Shown here one piece after another: positions 9,212 to 18,408 of a DNA stretch of 54,776 nucleotides. Origin of the DNA: JAKQHY01 sp034429475 (GTDB lineage: Bacteria > Chloroflexota > Anaerolineae > B4-G1 > SLSP01). The notes under the pieces were generated by a model, which saw nothing but the letters and a program-made list of their open reading frames with translations, was not told the DNA's origin and did not search any database. A program made the position numbers and the translations under genes. Location: NCBI GenBank assembly GCA_034429475.1, contig DAOUGD010000045.1, positions 1 through 54,776 of the forward strand, given 5' to 3'. The stretch's first letter is position 1. Every line of letters begins with the position of its first letter.

Positions 9212-12200
9212 TAGAACAAGGCGGCCTGCTGCACGCCCAGCGCTTCCTGGACGATGACCGCGCGCTGTTGGCGCGTCAGCGGCTTGCCGCGTTTCTCCTG
9301 GGCGACGCGCAACGCCTCGGCGGCGTGGCGGGCGGAGAGCAGATCGGCCAATGAGATCGGTGTCGGCAACGTGGGGCTGCCGGCAGTGGGACTGCCCAAC
9401 GGCGAGTCCGTCGTCGCTTGCGCGGCGGCGAACAAGGCGCGCAGGTCAGGCAGGGTCTCCCCTTCCAGCACCGTGCGCGCTAACTCCATCAGGAAGTTGT
9501 CGCCGGACTCCGGGACGATGGCCCCGCCCACCTCGTCGCCGTAGAGCAACTGGGCGGCGCGCATCTTTTTTCCCATCAAGGCGACGGCTTGTTCCTCGAT
9601 AGTTCCGGTATAGGCCACGAAGATCACCTTGACCGGTTTTTGTTGTCCCAAGCGCCAGACGCGGCGCATCGCTTGCCATAGACAGAACAAATCGTAATCA
9701 AGTTCAAAGAACACGACCGTGTGGAATTGGATCAGGTCGAGGCCGGTCTTGACCAGTTGGGGGTTGCAGATGAGCACATCCAGTGTATCGGCGCGGGCGT
9801 TGATCCACGCCTCGCGGCGGTCGGTGCCGACGGTAGAGCGCAGAATGTCGGTACGCAGACCAGCCGCTTGCAGCAGATCACGCAGCCGGGGTTGGATGTC
9901 ACGCTCGCCAGTTTGCCGCACATACACCAGCACCTTGCGTCCAGCGGCCTTTTCGGCGCGGGCGTAGTCCACGAGCCACTGCTCTTTGGGGAGCAGTTCC
10001 GCGTCGGTGACCACTGGTGGCAAGGTCATAAAGTGTTCGGTTTCGGTGACGACCGACTTCCGGCCCACCTTTTCCCGGTATTCCTTGATGATCTCTTCCG
10101 CCCGGAAGGCGGCATCGGGGCGGTTCAGCGACCACTGCAACCAGGTGGATAGCCAGCGGCTGCTCTGGCGCGCGCGACTGCGGAGATTGCTCTCCATAGA
10201 CCGATACTGATCGGCCTGGGCATCGGCCATCTCCAGCAGCACAGCTTCCTCGCTGTACGCGGGCAGGGTGACGCCCAGGTCTTTCAGCGTCAAGAAGCTG
10301 GTGGTGCTGATGATGCGCGGCAGGATCGCCGGCGACACGCCGGGCAGTTCGCTGACGGTGACTTTGTTGCGCTTCGTGGCGTTGAAGCTGCCAAAGTCCA
10401 CGTCGTCATCGCTGCCGGGCCGGCCGTAGACGCGGGTTTCCAGTACGCCGTATTGCTTGGCCCATTCCAACTCGCCGTCGAACTGGAACTCGGCATACAC
10501 GCCGCCGAACAAGCGCCCGAAGGTGTGGAAGACGGAGGTGGACTTGCCGCCGTAAGTGGTGCCGGTGAGGGCCAGATGCCAGCGGGTCGCGCCGATCAGG
10601 TGATGGAAGGCGCGGCCCCGGTCGCTGCCTTTGCCCCGGTACTCGTGGACTTCGTCCGCGATGACCAGCTTGAATGCGCCCCGGCATTTGCGCCGGATGT
10701 AATCCGCGATGGGCCAGCGCCGATGCTGCGCGCCGTGTTGGAATAAAGTCCCGCCACAGACCGGCTGCGGGGTATTGTCGGTAGTGTGCCAGGCCCACAC
10801 GGGCTGGCCGTTTTCATCGTGAAGCCGCCGCCCATCCTCGTCCCGCGCCCAGCCGGAAACCGGGTGGGTGCAGCGATACGGACGTTCTTCGAGGTGGATA
10901 GCGAACAGCTGATCGCCGTTTTTGTTGCGGGGGATACTCCCGCAGTCCGGGCACACCGGGTAGGGGATCGCCAATTTCAAGGCTGCGCGGCGCAGATATG
11001 CCGCGCGCTGTCGTTGGGTTTCCACCGTTGCCGGTTCCGCGCCCATAGCCCGCAGTTCGGCCAACGTTTCGCGGGCCGTGCGGTAGTCCTGGGCGGCCGC
11101 CGCAAACGCCGCGCGGCGCTCGCGGGCGTCGTCCCAGGCCTCCGCCAGGTCAGGATCACGCGGCCGCACCTGGCTCACTTTGGGCAAGCCATAGCGCGTC
11201 GCCGCGCGGGCTTGCCAACCAGAGCCGAGTTTCGCGGTGGTCTCGCTGATGACAGCGACGGCTTTACTGCCGAGTCGCCCGGCGCGCCAATCCGCGACGA
11301 ACTGGCGCGCGTCGTTCACATCGCCATCCGGCGTACTGCCAAAGCGCAGCAACTCGCGCACCTGCACCTCGGGAATGACCTGGGCCAGTTCCCGCGCCCA
11401 CTTATGCACGAGTTGCGGCGGGCAGAGGACAATGGCCGGGTAGGCGTTCAGCGCATCTACGATGGCCGCGCCGACCGTCGTCTTGCCAATACCCATTTCG
11501 CCTTGCACTAAAACTGAAGGCGTGCTACGCAACGTGCGCGTCATCGCAATGGCGATGTGCTTCTGGACCGGCAACAGCCCGGCTTCGGTCTGCCCTGGCA
11601 AGGGCTTCCGGTTTTTGCCGAGCGTGCCCATGTGCGCCCACTCCGCCGCCGTGGGTTTCAGGTCATAGCGCGGCGGGCGTTTGACGACCTCATTCGCCAC
11701 CTGGCCACCGTAGGTCTCCATAAACGCGGTCAAGGCCGGCACGTCGTCCTGGATCAGGCGCACGCCGTCTGACCCCAGGATACCCACCGAAGTCACGAAC
11801 TTGTCGCGCATGACGTGGCACTTCTCACCGCTGTCGGTCTCTTCGATGGTCTCGACCTGGCGTTTAACCACGCGGCCTTTGACGAAGGCCGGTTCGCCGT
11901 CCATCGTGATACGCAGCGTGCCCAGCAAGCCGCTGGACATCAACATCGCGATGTGCCCTTTCTTCAAGGGCATTGGCGGGATGAACTCCTGCGCCGGCGC
12001 CGCGCTGATGGCGGCGAGCAGGGCGTTGTCCCACGGTTGGCGGTAGGCCATCGCCACCGCTTCGACATCGGAAATGTCGTTGCGATAGAAGCGGACGCTA
12101 CTGGCCTTCGCCGGGGGCAACATCTGCGGCCACTGCGGGTCATCCGGCAGCGCGCCGAGCGGGCTGAGTTCCGCGTCGGCCCATTGCCGGATTTCTGCAA

Positions 12201-12804
12201 CGCGCTCCGTGGTGGGCGTCTGGTAACGCCGGCGGCGCGCGAAGACGACGACCTGTTTGAAGATTTCGTAATCGCCGTCAGGAAAACGGCGGATCACGAT
12301 GTCGGTGAAATGCCCGGCCAGCAGCCGCGCCATGTCCGCGAAGCGCAGCACCGGCTGCGGGATGATGAGGATCATCACGCCGTCGTAGGCCAACGTCGGC
12401 ACGCTGAGGCGCAGGAACTCGATTTCCAGCCGCTTCTCGGCGGAGTCGAGGTCATTGTCGTAGGGGGGATTCAAGTACAGGAGTGCCGCCGCCTCGTGGC
12501 TGATGCGCACAGACTGGAAGGCCGTGTTGAGCACCTTGTCCAGCACCGCCGTCGCTTTCTCGGCGCGGTTCGGGCTGAGTTCGACGCCCCAGGTGGTCAC
12601 TTCGCCGCCGAGCAGCGTAGCGACCTGGTGTAAGGCCGCGCCCTCGCCCGCGCACGGGTCGAAGACACGGTAGGGGGAGACGGTTTCTTTGCCGGTGTCG
12701 GTATTCCGGGTAACGGGCGCGGCAATCCACCGGGCCAGCAGTTCGACGACATTCGGTGGGGTCGCAAAGAACCCCATTTTTTCTGAGTTGGCTAACCTAG
12801 CCAT
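9211..12804 (-). CDS. Methyltransferase-SF2 helicase fusion (plasmid/phage type)
   Basis: The protein has 1197 residues. The N-terminal part is a Rossmann methyltransferase: FDPCAGEGAAL near residue 50 and YLNPPYDND near 110. The C-terminal part is an SNF2/DEAD helicase: Walker A QGEMGIGKTTVG near 440, IADEVHEYRGKG (DEVH box) and ALTGTTYGGKST (motif III), then a C-terminal helicase lobe ending in a WRLGQQKPVKVIF motif VI-like stretch. A cysteine cluster (CPDCGS...) lies between the helicase motifs. Such fusions occur on plasmids and integrative elements and are presumed to act in DNA maintenance or defence. The ATG at 12804 follows GGAGG. It is the last gene of its block, with a tetraloop/terminator module right at its stop. 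Confidence 0.8.
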   Translation of the reverse strand: MARLANSEKMGFFATPPNVVELLARWIAAPVTRNTDTGKETVSPYRVFDPCAGEGAALHQVATLLGGEVTTWGVELSPNRAEKATAVLDKVLNTAFQSVRISHEAAALLYLNPPYDNDLDSAEKRLEIEFLRLSVPTLAYDGVMILIIPQPVLRFADMARLLAGHFTDIVIRRFPDGDYEIFKQVVVFARRRRYQTPTTERVAEIRQWADAELSPLGALPDDPQWPQMLPPAKASSVRFYRNDISDVEAVAMAYRQPWDNALLAAISAAPAQEFIPPMPLKKGHIAMLMSSGLLGTLRITMDGEPAFVKGRVVKRQVETIEETDSGEKCHVMRDKFVTSVGILGSDGVRLIQDDVPALTAFMETYGGQVANEVVKRPPRYDLKPTAAEWAHMGTLGKNRKPLPGQTEAGLLPVQKHIAIAMTRTLRSTPSVLVQGEMGIGKTTVGAAIVDALNAYPAIVLCPPQLVHKWARELAQVIPEVQVRELLRFGSTPDGDVNDARQFVADWRAGRLGSKAVAVISETTAKLGSGWQARAATRYGLPKVSQVRPRDPDLAEAWDDARERRAAFAAAAQDYRTARETLAELRAMGAEPATVETQRQRAAYLRRAALKLAIPYPVCPDCGSIPRNKNGDQLFAIHLEERPYRCTHPVSGWARDEDGRRLHDENGQPVWAWHTTDNTPQPVCGGTLFQHGAQHRRWPIADYIRRKCRGAFKLVIADEVHEYRGKGSDRGRAFHHLIGATRWHLALTGTTYGGKSTSVFHTFGRLFGGVYAEFQFDGELEWAKQYGVLETRVYGRPGSDDDVDFGSFNATKRNKVTVSELPGVSPAILPRIISTTSFLTLKDLGVTLPAYSEEAVLLEMADAQADQYRSMESNLRSRARQSSRWLSTWLQWSLNRPDAAFRAEEIIKEYREKVGRKSVVTETEHFMTLPPVVTDAELLPKEQWLVDYARAEKAAGRKVLVYVRQTGERDIQPRLRDLLQAAGLRTDILRSTVGTDRREAWINARADTLDVLICNPQLVKTGLDLIQFHTVVFFELDYDLFCLWQAMRRVWRLGQQKPVKVIFVAYTGTIEEQAVALMGKKMRAAQLLYGDEVGGAIVPESGDNFLMELARTVLEGETLPDLRALFAAAQATTDSPLGSPTAGSPTLPTPISLADLLSARHAAEALRVAQEKRGKPLTRQQRAVIVQEALGVQQAALF

Positions 12805-12837
12805 AGTAAACAAGCCTCCGTAGCTGATAAGATGTAG

Positions 12838-12893
12838 TTACGGCGGCCAGCGCAGTCTCCCCGGCGGGGAGCTACCTGCGCTGCCCACCGGGA
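12838..12893 (-). promoter_or_regulatory. Leader hairpin before 9211-12804
   Basis: The minus-strand RNA forms a two-part hairpin: GCGCAG pairs with CTGCGC, and inside it CTCCCC pairs with GGGGAG around a GCC loop. It lies between the stop at 12908 and the start at 12804. It belongs to a recurrent class of long hairpins in front of start codons in this window. Confidence 0.55.
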
Positions 12894-12907
12894 ATAGTTG
12901 AATTGAG

Positions 12908-13999
12908 TTACGCCAAGACCTTGGCGGCCATTAGCGAGTTAAACAGATCGAGCCAGCCCTCGGCGCGGATGATGTAGCCGGCGGCGAGATCGCCGCCCAC
13001 CGTCAACTCCGCTACCAGGTTGTTATCCTGGCCGGCCTGGAGCAACTGCGCGCCCCAGTCGAGGTTGAACCCCCAGGGCAGCAAGGCATTGAGCCGCACC
13101 GCGAAGGCGCGGGCCGTCGCGGCCTCGTCCCACCCGTGCGGGACGAGCAAGAACACTTCTGCGTCGCCAGCCGCCGCCACGCACCGCTTGTCCGCCATTT
13201 GCAGGCGGATCAGGCCGGTGTCCGGATCAATGGGGGTGGAGACGGCCGAGGCGTATTGATGCGTGCTGGTGACCTGGCGGCGCTCGCCCAACCAGAGGGT
13301 GCGTTTGTTGTGGGTGTTCAGACTGCCCCAGATGGAGCGGCAGGCAGTCTTGTGGCCGACGAGGGAGAGGTAGACGAGTTCGTACTGCCCGGTGTAGGCA
13401 TAGCCGACGACCGGCACGCGGGCGTCCAGATTGCTGATGTAGGTGGGGTGCATTTCGCCAGCGGCGGCATTCCACCAGGGATGTGCCAGCGCCGGCGCGT
13501 AGACCGTCGTGGGGAACACGGCGATCTCCGCCGTCACCAGTTGCTGGCGGACGTGGCGCAACATAGCGCCATACTCTACCCGTTCCGTGGTCGGCGCGGA
13601 GCCTTCCCACACTGGCGGCAAGCCGTTGGGATGGGCGCCGGTATAGACGGCCACCTGCCGCTTGAGCGGGTCGTAGAGCACTGTGCCCAGTTCGGGGATG
13701 ACGGGTTCTGGCACGGCGCTGCGGGCAAAGGCGCAGCTCTGCACGTTGCCCGCGAAAACGTCTAAAGCCCGTTTCATATCCCAGTCGTCGTAGTCCAGGC
13801 GCACGACCTGGTCGGCGTTGTACAGCCGGTCGGGACGTCCCCATTCGGGGCGATGCGCCGGCAGGCCGGGGATCGGGGCGTAGCCGGAGGTGACCAGGTT
13901 CGGCAGCCGGCGGCTGTCGCTCAGGTAGGTTTGCGCCACGGTCAGTACCCGGGCGTCGCAGTCGCTGGTATGCAGTAACACGGCATTGTCGGTATTCAT
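12908..13999 (-). CDS. Unknown protein, 363 aa
   Basis: I do not recognise this family. The protein is soluble, without a signal peptide or membrane segment, with scattered aromatic residues and no Zn cluster. The ATG at 13999 follows AGGAG at good spacing (AGGAGTTTACCAATG), the same style of initiation site as many neighbours. It is separated from upstream 14146 by a hairpin leader, and it is upstream of the methyltransferase-helicase gene. Codon use is like its neighbours, so it is a real gene of the element. Confidence 0.8.
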   Translation of the reverse strand: MNTDNAVLLHTSDCDARVLTVAQTYLSDSRRLPNLVTSGYAPIPGLPAHRPEWGRPDRLYNADQVVRLDYDDWDMKRALDVFAGNVQSCAFARSAVPEPVIPELGTVLYDPLKRQVAVYTGAHPNGLPPVWEGSAPTTERVEYGAMLRHVRQQLVTAEIAVFPTTVYAPALAHPWWNAAAGEMHPTYISNLDARVPVVGYAYTGQYELVYLSLVGHKTACRSIWGSLNTHNKRTLWLGERRQVTSTHQYASAVSTPIDPDTGLIRLQMADKRCVAAAGDAEVFLLVPHGWDEAATARAFAVRLNALLPWGFNLDWGAQLLQAGQDNNLVAELTVGGDLAAGYIIRAEGWLDLFNSLMAAKVLA

Positions 14000-14021
14000 T
14001 GGTAAACTCCTGTGTGATTAA

Positions 14022-14079
14022 CCAGGAGCAGCGCCGCCGGCAGTTCCCCTGGGGGAACGCGGCGGCGGCGCTCCCGGGG
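14022..14079 (-). promoter_or_regulatory. Leader hairpin before 12908-13999
   Basis: On the minus strand GGAGCGCCGCCG pairs imperfectly with CGGCGGCGCTGCTCC, enclosing GTTCCCC/GGGGAAC. It sits about 25 bases before the start codon. It shares the outer GGAG/CTCC and inner CCCC/GGGG organisation with other leaders. Confidence 0.6.
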
Positions 14080-14145
14080 AAAGTATTAAGCCGGAGTTAG
14101 GGGAGGTACGCGCTGGGCGGGTCCGGCGGCCCGGCCCAGGCGGCG

Positions 14146-14577
14146 TTAGAATAGGCTAAGTTGCCGCGTCGGGTTTATCCGCGCGGCGAGCCAGGGGGTA
14201 AGTTCGGCCTGGGTATAGTTCAGATCGGGGAATTGTCCGGCCGCCAAGGCGCGCTGCCAGCGGATCGCCGCCATTGCCCAGGCTACCCAGCCCGGATACT
14301 GAGCCGCGTCATCCGGCGGCTCCCAGTCGGTGAGCTCGCGTTCTCGTACTACCCAGTCCCACAGCAAATCCACACTGCGGGCCAGGTAGTAGGCCGGAAT
14401 CCGCGCCTGGATCGCCTCGGCTTCCCGGGTGACCCAGGCATTGCGCAGTTGCGCCCACGCCCAATCCAGGGCATAGGCCAACTCCATTGTCGTGACCGGG
14501 TGTTTATCCCGGCGTTTTTCCCATTTCAGGGCATGGGTATAGGCCGGTTCCAGCAGGTTGGCGGTGAACTCGTCCAT
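14146..14577 (-). CDS. Unknown protein, 143 aa
   Basis: A soluble, tryptophan-rich protein with no family I recognise. It starts three bases after the stop of the Zn-ribbon gene at 14580, so it is translated as part of the same operon with ruvB. No metal-binding cluster, signal peptide or transmembrane segment is visible. Confidence 0.75.
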   Translation of the reverse strand: MDEFTANLLEPAYTHALKWEKRRDKHPVTTMELAYALDWAWAQLRNAWVTREAEAIQARIPAYYLARSVDLLWDWVVRERELTDWEPPDDAAQYPGWVAWAMAAIRWQRALAAGQFPDLNYTQAELTPWLAARINPTRQLSLF

Positions 14578-14579
14578 CG

Positions 14580-15026
14580 CTACCCGCCGGTCTTCAGATA
14601 CCGCGTACCTTTCCGGGTCAGTCGCAGGCCGGTGTCCGTCGCGCAGACCAACCCGGCGGCCAGCAGCGCGGCTTTCCGTTGCCCACGCTGTTCCGGGGGC
14701 AGCGAAGCGCCCGTCTCAGCGTCAAACAACGGCACCCGTCCGCAACGCCAGACGTTGAGCACGTCGGCGTAGGTGAACGGCGCGGTAGCCGGCGGCGTTG
14801 CGCCAGGATGATCTAGGCGCCAGCGGCAGGCCGGGCAATCCACCCGGTCAAGATGCGGAGTGGCATTCCACCAGGTAGGTACGCCGCACGCGGGCGGTTC
14901 CCACGGGTCACCCGTCTGGTAATGCACGGGGGCGCGCACCGGCTCCTGATGAGCGCAACACGGCTGCCACCCGTTCACGTCCCAGACCAGCATTGCGCCG
15001 CAGCGGGCGCAGTAGTAGGTATCCAT
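14580..15026 (-). CDS. Zn-ribbon protein, 148 aa
   Basis: An N-terminal YCARCGAM with a later CC pair, and DRVDCPACRWRL, give probable zinc-binding cysteines. The C-terminal half (VLNVWRCGRVPLFD onward) may be a winged-helix-like segment, which is speculative. The gene lies three bases after the ruvB stop and has GGAGGC as ribosome binding site. Function unknown; nucleic-acid binding is plausible because of the ribbon and of ruvB next door. Confidence 0.7.
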   Translation of the reverse strand: MDTYYCARCGAMLVWDVNGWQPCCAHQEPVRAPVHYQTGDPWEPPACGVPTWWNATPHLDRVDCPACRWRLDHPGATPPATAPFTYADVLNVWRCGRVPLFDAETGASLPPEQRGQRKAALLAAGLVCATDTGLRLTRKGTRYLKTGG

Positions 15027-15028
15027 CG

Positions 15029-15994
15029 TCAGCCTCCGCAGCCCAACCAGGCGCGGGCCGCCGGTGTCGCCACTCGGCCACGCGGCGTGCGTTCGAGGAG
15101 GCCGCAGCGCAGCAGGTACGGCTCGACTGTGGTTTCCAGCGTGTCCTCCGCTTCGTCGAGCGCAGCGGCCAGAGTACTCAAGCCCACCGGGCGACCGGCG
15201 AAGGTCTGGATCAGCGTGGTCAACATCTGGCGGTCTTGTTTGGTCAGGCCGTTGGCGTCAATGCCGAGCAGATCGAGGGCCGCGCCCGCGGTGTCCCGCG
15301 TCAGCACGCCATCGGCCTGCACTTCGGCATAGTCGCGCGCGCGCTGGAAGTAGCGCAGCGCCAGCCGGGGCGTGCCGCGACTACAGCGGGCGATCTCCGC
15401 CAACCCTTCCAGGTCGTAGGCGATGTCCAACTGCGTCGCCGCATTGGCGATGATGGTCGTCAGTTCGGCCTCGGAGTACAGCTCCAGTTGGAACAGCCCG
15501 CCGAAGCGATCCTGTAACGGCTGTGGCAGTAACGCCAGCCGGGTCGTCGCGCCGATCAGGGTGAAGCGTGGCAGGGGCAGGCGCACGGTGCGCGCCCCTG
15601 GGCCGGAACCGATGATGATGTCCAGCGCGAAATCTTCGAGCGCCGGATACAGCACTTCGGCGACGGTGACGGCCAGCCGGTGGATCTCGTCCACGAACAG
15701 CACGTCGCCGCCGGCGAGGTTGGTCAAGATGGCGGCCAGGTCGCCGGCCTTTTCCAGGGTGGGCGCGCTGATGATCTTCAGCGGCGCGTTCATGGCCCGC
15801 GCGCAGACCTGCGCGAGGGTGGTCTTGCCCGTGCCGGGCGGCCCGTAGAACAGCAGGTGGGGCAGCGGCTCACTGCGGCGCTGCGCGGCCTCGATGAGGA
15901 TGCGCAGGTTCGCCTTGACCGCTTCCTGGCCGATCACGGCGTCCAGCGTTTGCGGGCGGTGCAGGGTGAGATCGGGTTGTTGTTGATCGTTCAT
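15029..15994 (-). CDS. ruvB: RuvB-type Holliday-junction branch-migration ATPase
   Basis: The 321-residue protein has the full RuvB layout: Walker A GPPGTGKTT (51-59), Walker B VLFVDEIHRL (98-107), the RuvB signature GARTVRLPLPRFTLIGATTR, and a C-terminal winged-helix region. RuvB drives branch migration of Holliday junctions as a hexameric ring loaded by RuvA. No ruvA or ruvC is visible in the window, so it either uses host RuvA or has a specialised replicon role. The start overlaps the upstream gene (ATGA). Length is near the usual 330-350. Confidence 0.93.
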   Translation of the reverse strand: MNDQQQPDLTLHRPQTLDAVIGQEAVKANLRILIEAAQRRSEPLPHLLFYGPPGTGKTTLAQVCARAMNAPLKIISAPTLEKAGDLAAILTNLAGGDVLFVDEIHRLAVTVAEVLYPALEDFALDIIIGSGPGARTVRLPLPRFTLIGATTRLALLPQPLQDRFGGLFQLELYSEAELTTIIANAATQLDIAYDLEGLAEIARCSRGTPRLALRYFQRARDYAEVQADGVLTRDTAGAALDLLGIDANGLTKQDRQMLTTLIQTFAGRPVGLSTLAAALDEAEDTLETTVEPYLLRCGLLERTPRGRVATPAARAWLGCGG

Positions 15995-16284
15995 TGCAGC
16001 GCGTCCCGGATGCGGGCCAGCGTGTCCTCAGCGGTAGCGGCCTGGTCGTAGTACTCAAACAGCCAGGCGCGGATTTGGTCGGTGACCGCGGTGTACTGGT
16101 TGGCGAGGTAGGCCGCCAGTCCAGCCTGGTCAAAGAAGATATAGAGCAGGACCAGGGTCTTGTCATACGGGGCGCACTGGGCAAACCAGGTCAGTCCCAG
16201 GGTAGTGGCCGCCGCGATCGCAGTGATTAAAGACGCGCTATTCACGGTCAATACCGTGTAGCGGTCGGGTTTTTCAGGTTCCAT
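15991..16284 (-). CDS. Unknown small protein, 97 aa
   Basis: A short protein with a hydrophobic stretch SASLITAIAAATTLGLTW that might be one membrane segment, followed by an aromatic-rich amphipathic region. It overlaps ruvB by ATGA, indicating translational coupling. I see no RuvA-like helix-hairpin-helix motif, so I do not call it RuvA despite its position. Confidence 0.65.
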   Translation of the reverse strand: MEPEKPDRYTVLTVNSASLITAIAAATTLGLTWFAQCAPYDKTLVLLYIFFDQAGLAAYLANQYTAVTDQIRAWLFEYYDQAATAEDTLARIRDALQ

Positions 16285-16302
16285 TGTTTTTCTCCAGGTG
16301 AG

Positions 16303-16791
16303 TTAGTCGTTGGGCCACCAGCAGGTGGCGTAGTCCCAGCCCCGGTGATTCCGAGGGTCGGGGATGAGCTCGTGAGGAATGCCGCGCACCGCCACGATGT
16401 CCAACTCGAGTTGCCGCAGCGCGCGTTGCAACGTTTTGAGGCCGATGGGGCCACAGGGTGCGTGCAACAAGTACGCCGCGTGGGCTTCCAGACCGGGGAG
16501 CGGCGGCGGCAGTTGCGCGGCGCGTTTTCGCTTACGCAGTCCGCTGTAGTCGCGGCACAAGCCGCAGTACATCACCTGCCGGTTGACGTGCGCCTTGGTC
16601 GCCGCAGTGGGCGGGGCGTAGTCAGGATACCACTGCGGCGTCGGCGGCGGCAACTCCTGCCAGGGCGCGGTTAGTCCGTTGATCAGGCGGCACAGCGCCG
16701 CCGTCCAGTAGCCCGGGTATGCCTCCACCCAGGTCAGGACTTCGTAGAGCGTGGCCTCCCAATCGGTGCCGCCGTCCCAGGGCGCGATCAT
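16303..16791 (-). CDS. Unknown protein, 162 aa, with CGLC motif
   Basis: The start at 16791 overlaps the stop of the upstream methyltransferase gene as ATGA; a longer reading frame upstream is only antisense overlap. The protein has VMYCGLCRDYSGLRKRKRA in the middle and LHAPCGPIGLKTLQRALRQLELD near the C-terminal third, suggesting a small metal-binding or nucleic-acid-binding fold. No family recognised. Confidence 0.7.
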   Translation of the reverse strand: MIAPWDGGTDWEATLYEVLTWVEAYPGYWTAALCRLINGLTAPWQELPPPTPQWYPDYAPPTAATKAHVNRQVMYCGLCRDYSGLRKRKRAAQLPPPLPGLEAHAAYLLHAPCGPIGLKTLQRALRQLELDIVAVRGIPHELIPDPRNHRGWDYATCWWPND

Positions 16792-18395
16792 AGTGCCAAC
16801 CGCGCCTGGCGGCGGGGAGCGCGCGGAAAACTGCGGACGGTGAGGCCCGGCAGTTCCCACAGCGGCGTTTGAATCCAGGCGTCGGCGAGGGCCGGCGGGG
16901 TAGGGGTAGCCGGGGGTATCACGGCGTCTGACTGTGGCTCGCTGAGATAGCGATGCCAGGGGATACTGCCGCCAGTATCGGGGAAGCGTGGGTCTTGCCC
17001 GCTCCCCCGGTCGTAGGCCAGATTGACCATTGCCTTACTTTGCGGCGTCTCGCCTTGGGTGAGGTACGTACTCACCGCGATCCGACAGTAGCGCCGAAAT
17101 TCCGCGCCTTCCGCTGCCCGGCATTGGCCAGTCATCAGTCGCCACGCGAAAGCGGCTTGCGTAGGAGGGCAATCATTGACGCAGCGCTGCCAATCTCGAA
17201 ACAGATCGGCGAGGTAGGCGCGGGTGCTAAACTCGATCTCCCCCAAGTCGTCGTCGGCATTCGGCGACGAAGCCGGGGTTTCTGCCATAGGCGGTGTCGT
17301 TGGGGCCGTGGCTACGGCGAGGGTAGCGTTACTGACCGGCGCGGGCGGCTCCGCCCGTTCCGTCAGCCAGCGATACCAGGGCAGGCCGTCCAGGACGTAG
17401 GGGAAGTTGTCCGGCTGTGGATCGCTCCCGGCCAGATACCGGGCCTGAATCCGCTCGGTCTGGTCGGCTTCTTCGCTGGCGCGCGCGGCGACGGCGATCC
17501 GGCAGTAGCGCCGGAATTCGCTGCCGGCGGTCGCGTTGCGGCCACCCACGAGCAGCGCCGCGGCGGTCGTGTCATCGGTGCGGCTGGTGTGCGTTTCCCC
17601 GCAAGCCCGCCGCCATTCCCGGTACAGAGCCGTGATTTGTGGGCAGGGCTGCGGCGTGTAGTCCGCCGCCGGCGCAATCCGCCGGATGACGAAGGCCCAC
17701 ACCGCGATATTGGTCAAGGCAAACTTACCCGGCAGGGGAAGCTGTGTCTCGGCAGCGCCGTGCGCTGCGAAGAACTTGGCCGCCCCTTTGGGCAGGCCGA
17801 CGATGAGGTTCTCCGGGGCGATGATCAGCGCCTGGCCGTCCGGCTTGAGAGCGCGCAACGCCAGTTCGAGGAACAGGTGTTCGCCGCGCTTTGCGCCGGA
17901 CAGACTGCGACTCCGGGCGTCGTGTAGCCCGCAGGTCAAGCCATACGGCGGGTTGGCGACGACGAAATCATACTGGCCTTCGATAGCGGCCAGGTGATCC
18001 CAGGCGTCGCGTCCCAGCCAGTTAACCTCCGGGAATAGCTTTTGCCCGATGGCGTGAAACTCCTGCACCAACTCGCAGGCGTCCACCCGGACTCGCGGCA
18101 AAAGCCGGCGCAGCCAGTAGACGAGGCCGCCGATGCCGGCCGCAGGTTCGAGCACGCGGATGGCCGGGTCATCGGGGATAGCCAGCATTGCCAGGGCCGT
18201 CCGCGCCATATCGGGCGGGGTGAAGAAGGCCCCGTAATCTTTGGCGTATTGCGGGGTGTAGGCGCTCAACACTTGCGCCGCGTCTAGCTCCGGCACTTTG
18301 GGGCGCTTATCGCGGCTGTTTTCCGCGAACGGCTCCCCGCGTAGCCAGGCGTAGACGCGGGCGTTGTTTTTCTGTTGGGGCTTGGTGAGCTTCAT
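16788..18395 (-). CDS. N6-adenine DNA methyltransferase with two C-terminal repeats
   Basis: The protein has 535 residues. Motif I is LEPAAGIGG (82-90) and the catalytic motif is VANPPYG (146-152), preceded by YGAFFTPPDMA as in N6-adenine methyltransferases that recognise a target without a partner. The C-terminal half holds two diverged copies of a domain, each with EFRRYCRIAV followed by a segment ending PWYRWL or PWHRYL (roughly residues 280-350 and 425-500). The repeats might bind DNA. There is no adjacent endonuclease, so self-methylation for protection or replication control is more likely than restriction. Confidence 0.82.
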   Translation of the reverse strand: MKLTKPQQKNNARVYAWLRGEPFAENSRDKRPKVPELDAAQVLSAYTPQYAKDYGAFFTPPDMARTALAMLAIPDDPAIRVLEPAAGIGGLVYWLRRLLPRVRVDACELVQEFHAIGQKLFPEVNWLGRDAWDHLAAIEGQYDFVVANPPYGLTCGLHDARSRSLSGAKRGEHLFLELALRALKPDGQALIIAPENLIVGLPKGAAKFFAAHGAAETQLPLPGKFALTNIAVWAFVIRRIAPAADYTPQPCPQITALYREWRRACGETHTSRTDDTTAAALLVGGRNATAGSEFRRYCRIAVAARASEEADQTERIQARYLAGSDPQPDNFPYVLDGLPWYRWLTERAEPPAPVSNATLAVATAPTTPPMAETPASSPNADDDLGEIEFSTRAYLADLFRDWQRCVNDCPPTQAAFAWRLMTGQCRAAEGAEFRRYCRIAVSTYLTQGETPQSKAMVNLAYDRGSGQDPRFPDTGGSIPWHRYLSEPQSDAVIPPATPTPPALADAWIQTPLWELPGLTVRSFPRAPRRQARLAL

Positions 18396-18408
18396 CGCCG
18401 CCCTCCGG

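Noticed and set aside
11815..12633. Long plus-strand open frame opposite the methyltransferase-helicase gene
   Set aside because: High GC leaves the antisense frames open; no motif, and the minus-strand gene has clear methyltransferase and helicase motifs.
15991..16284. RuvA for the small gene upstream of ruvB
   Set aside because: No helix-hairpin-helix motifs and only 97 residues.
16953..17927. Plus-strand open frame opposite the adenine methyltransferase
   Set aside because: Antisense shadow of conserved motifs LEPAAG and NPPY.
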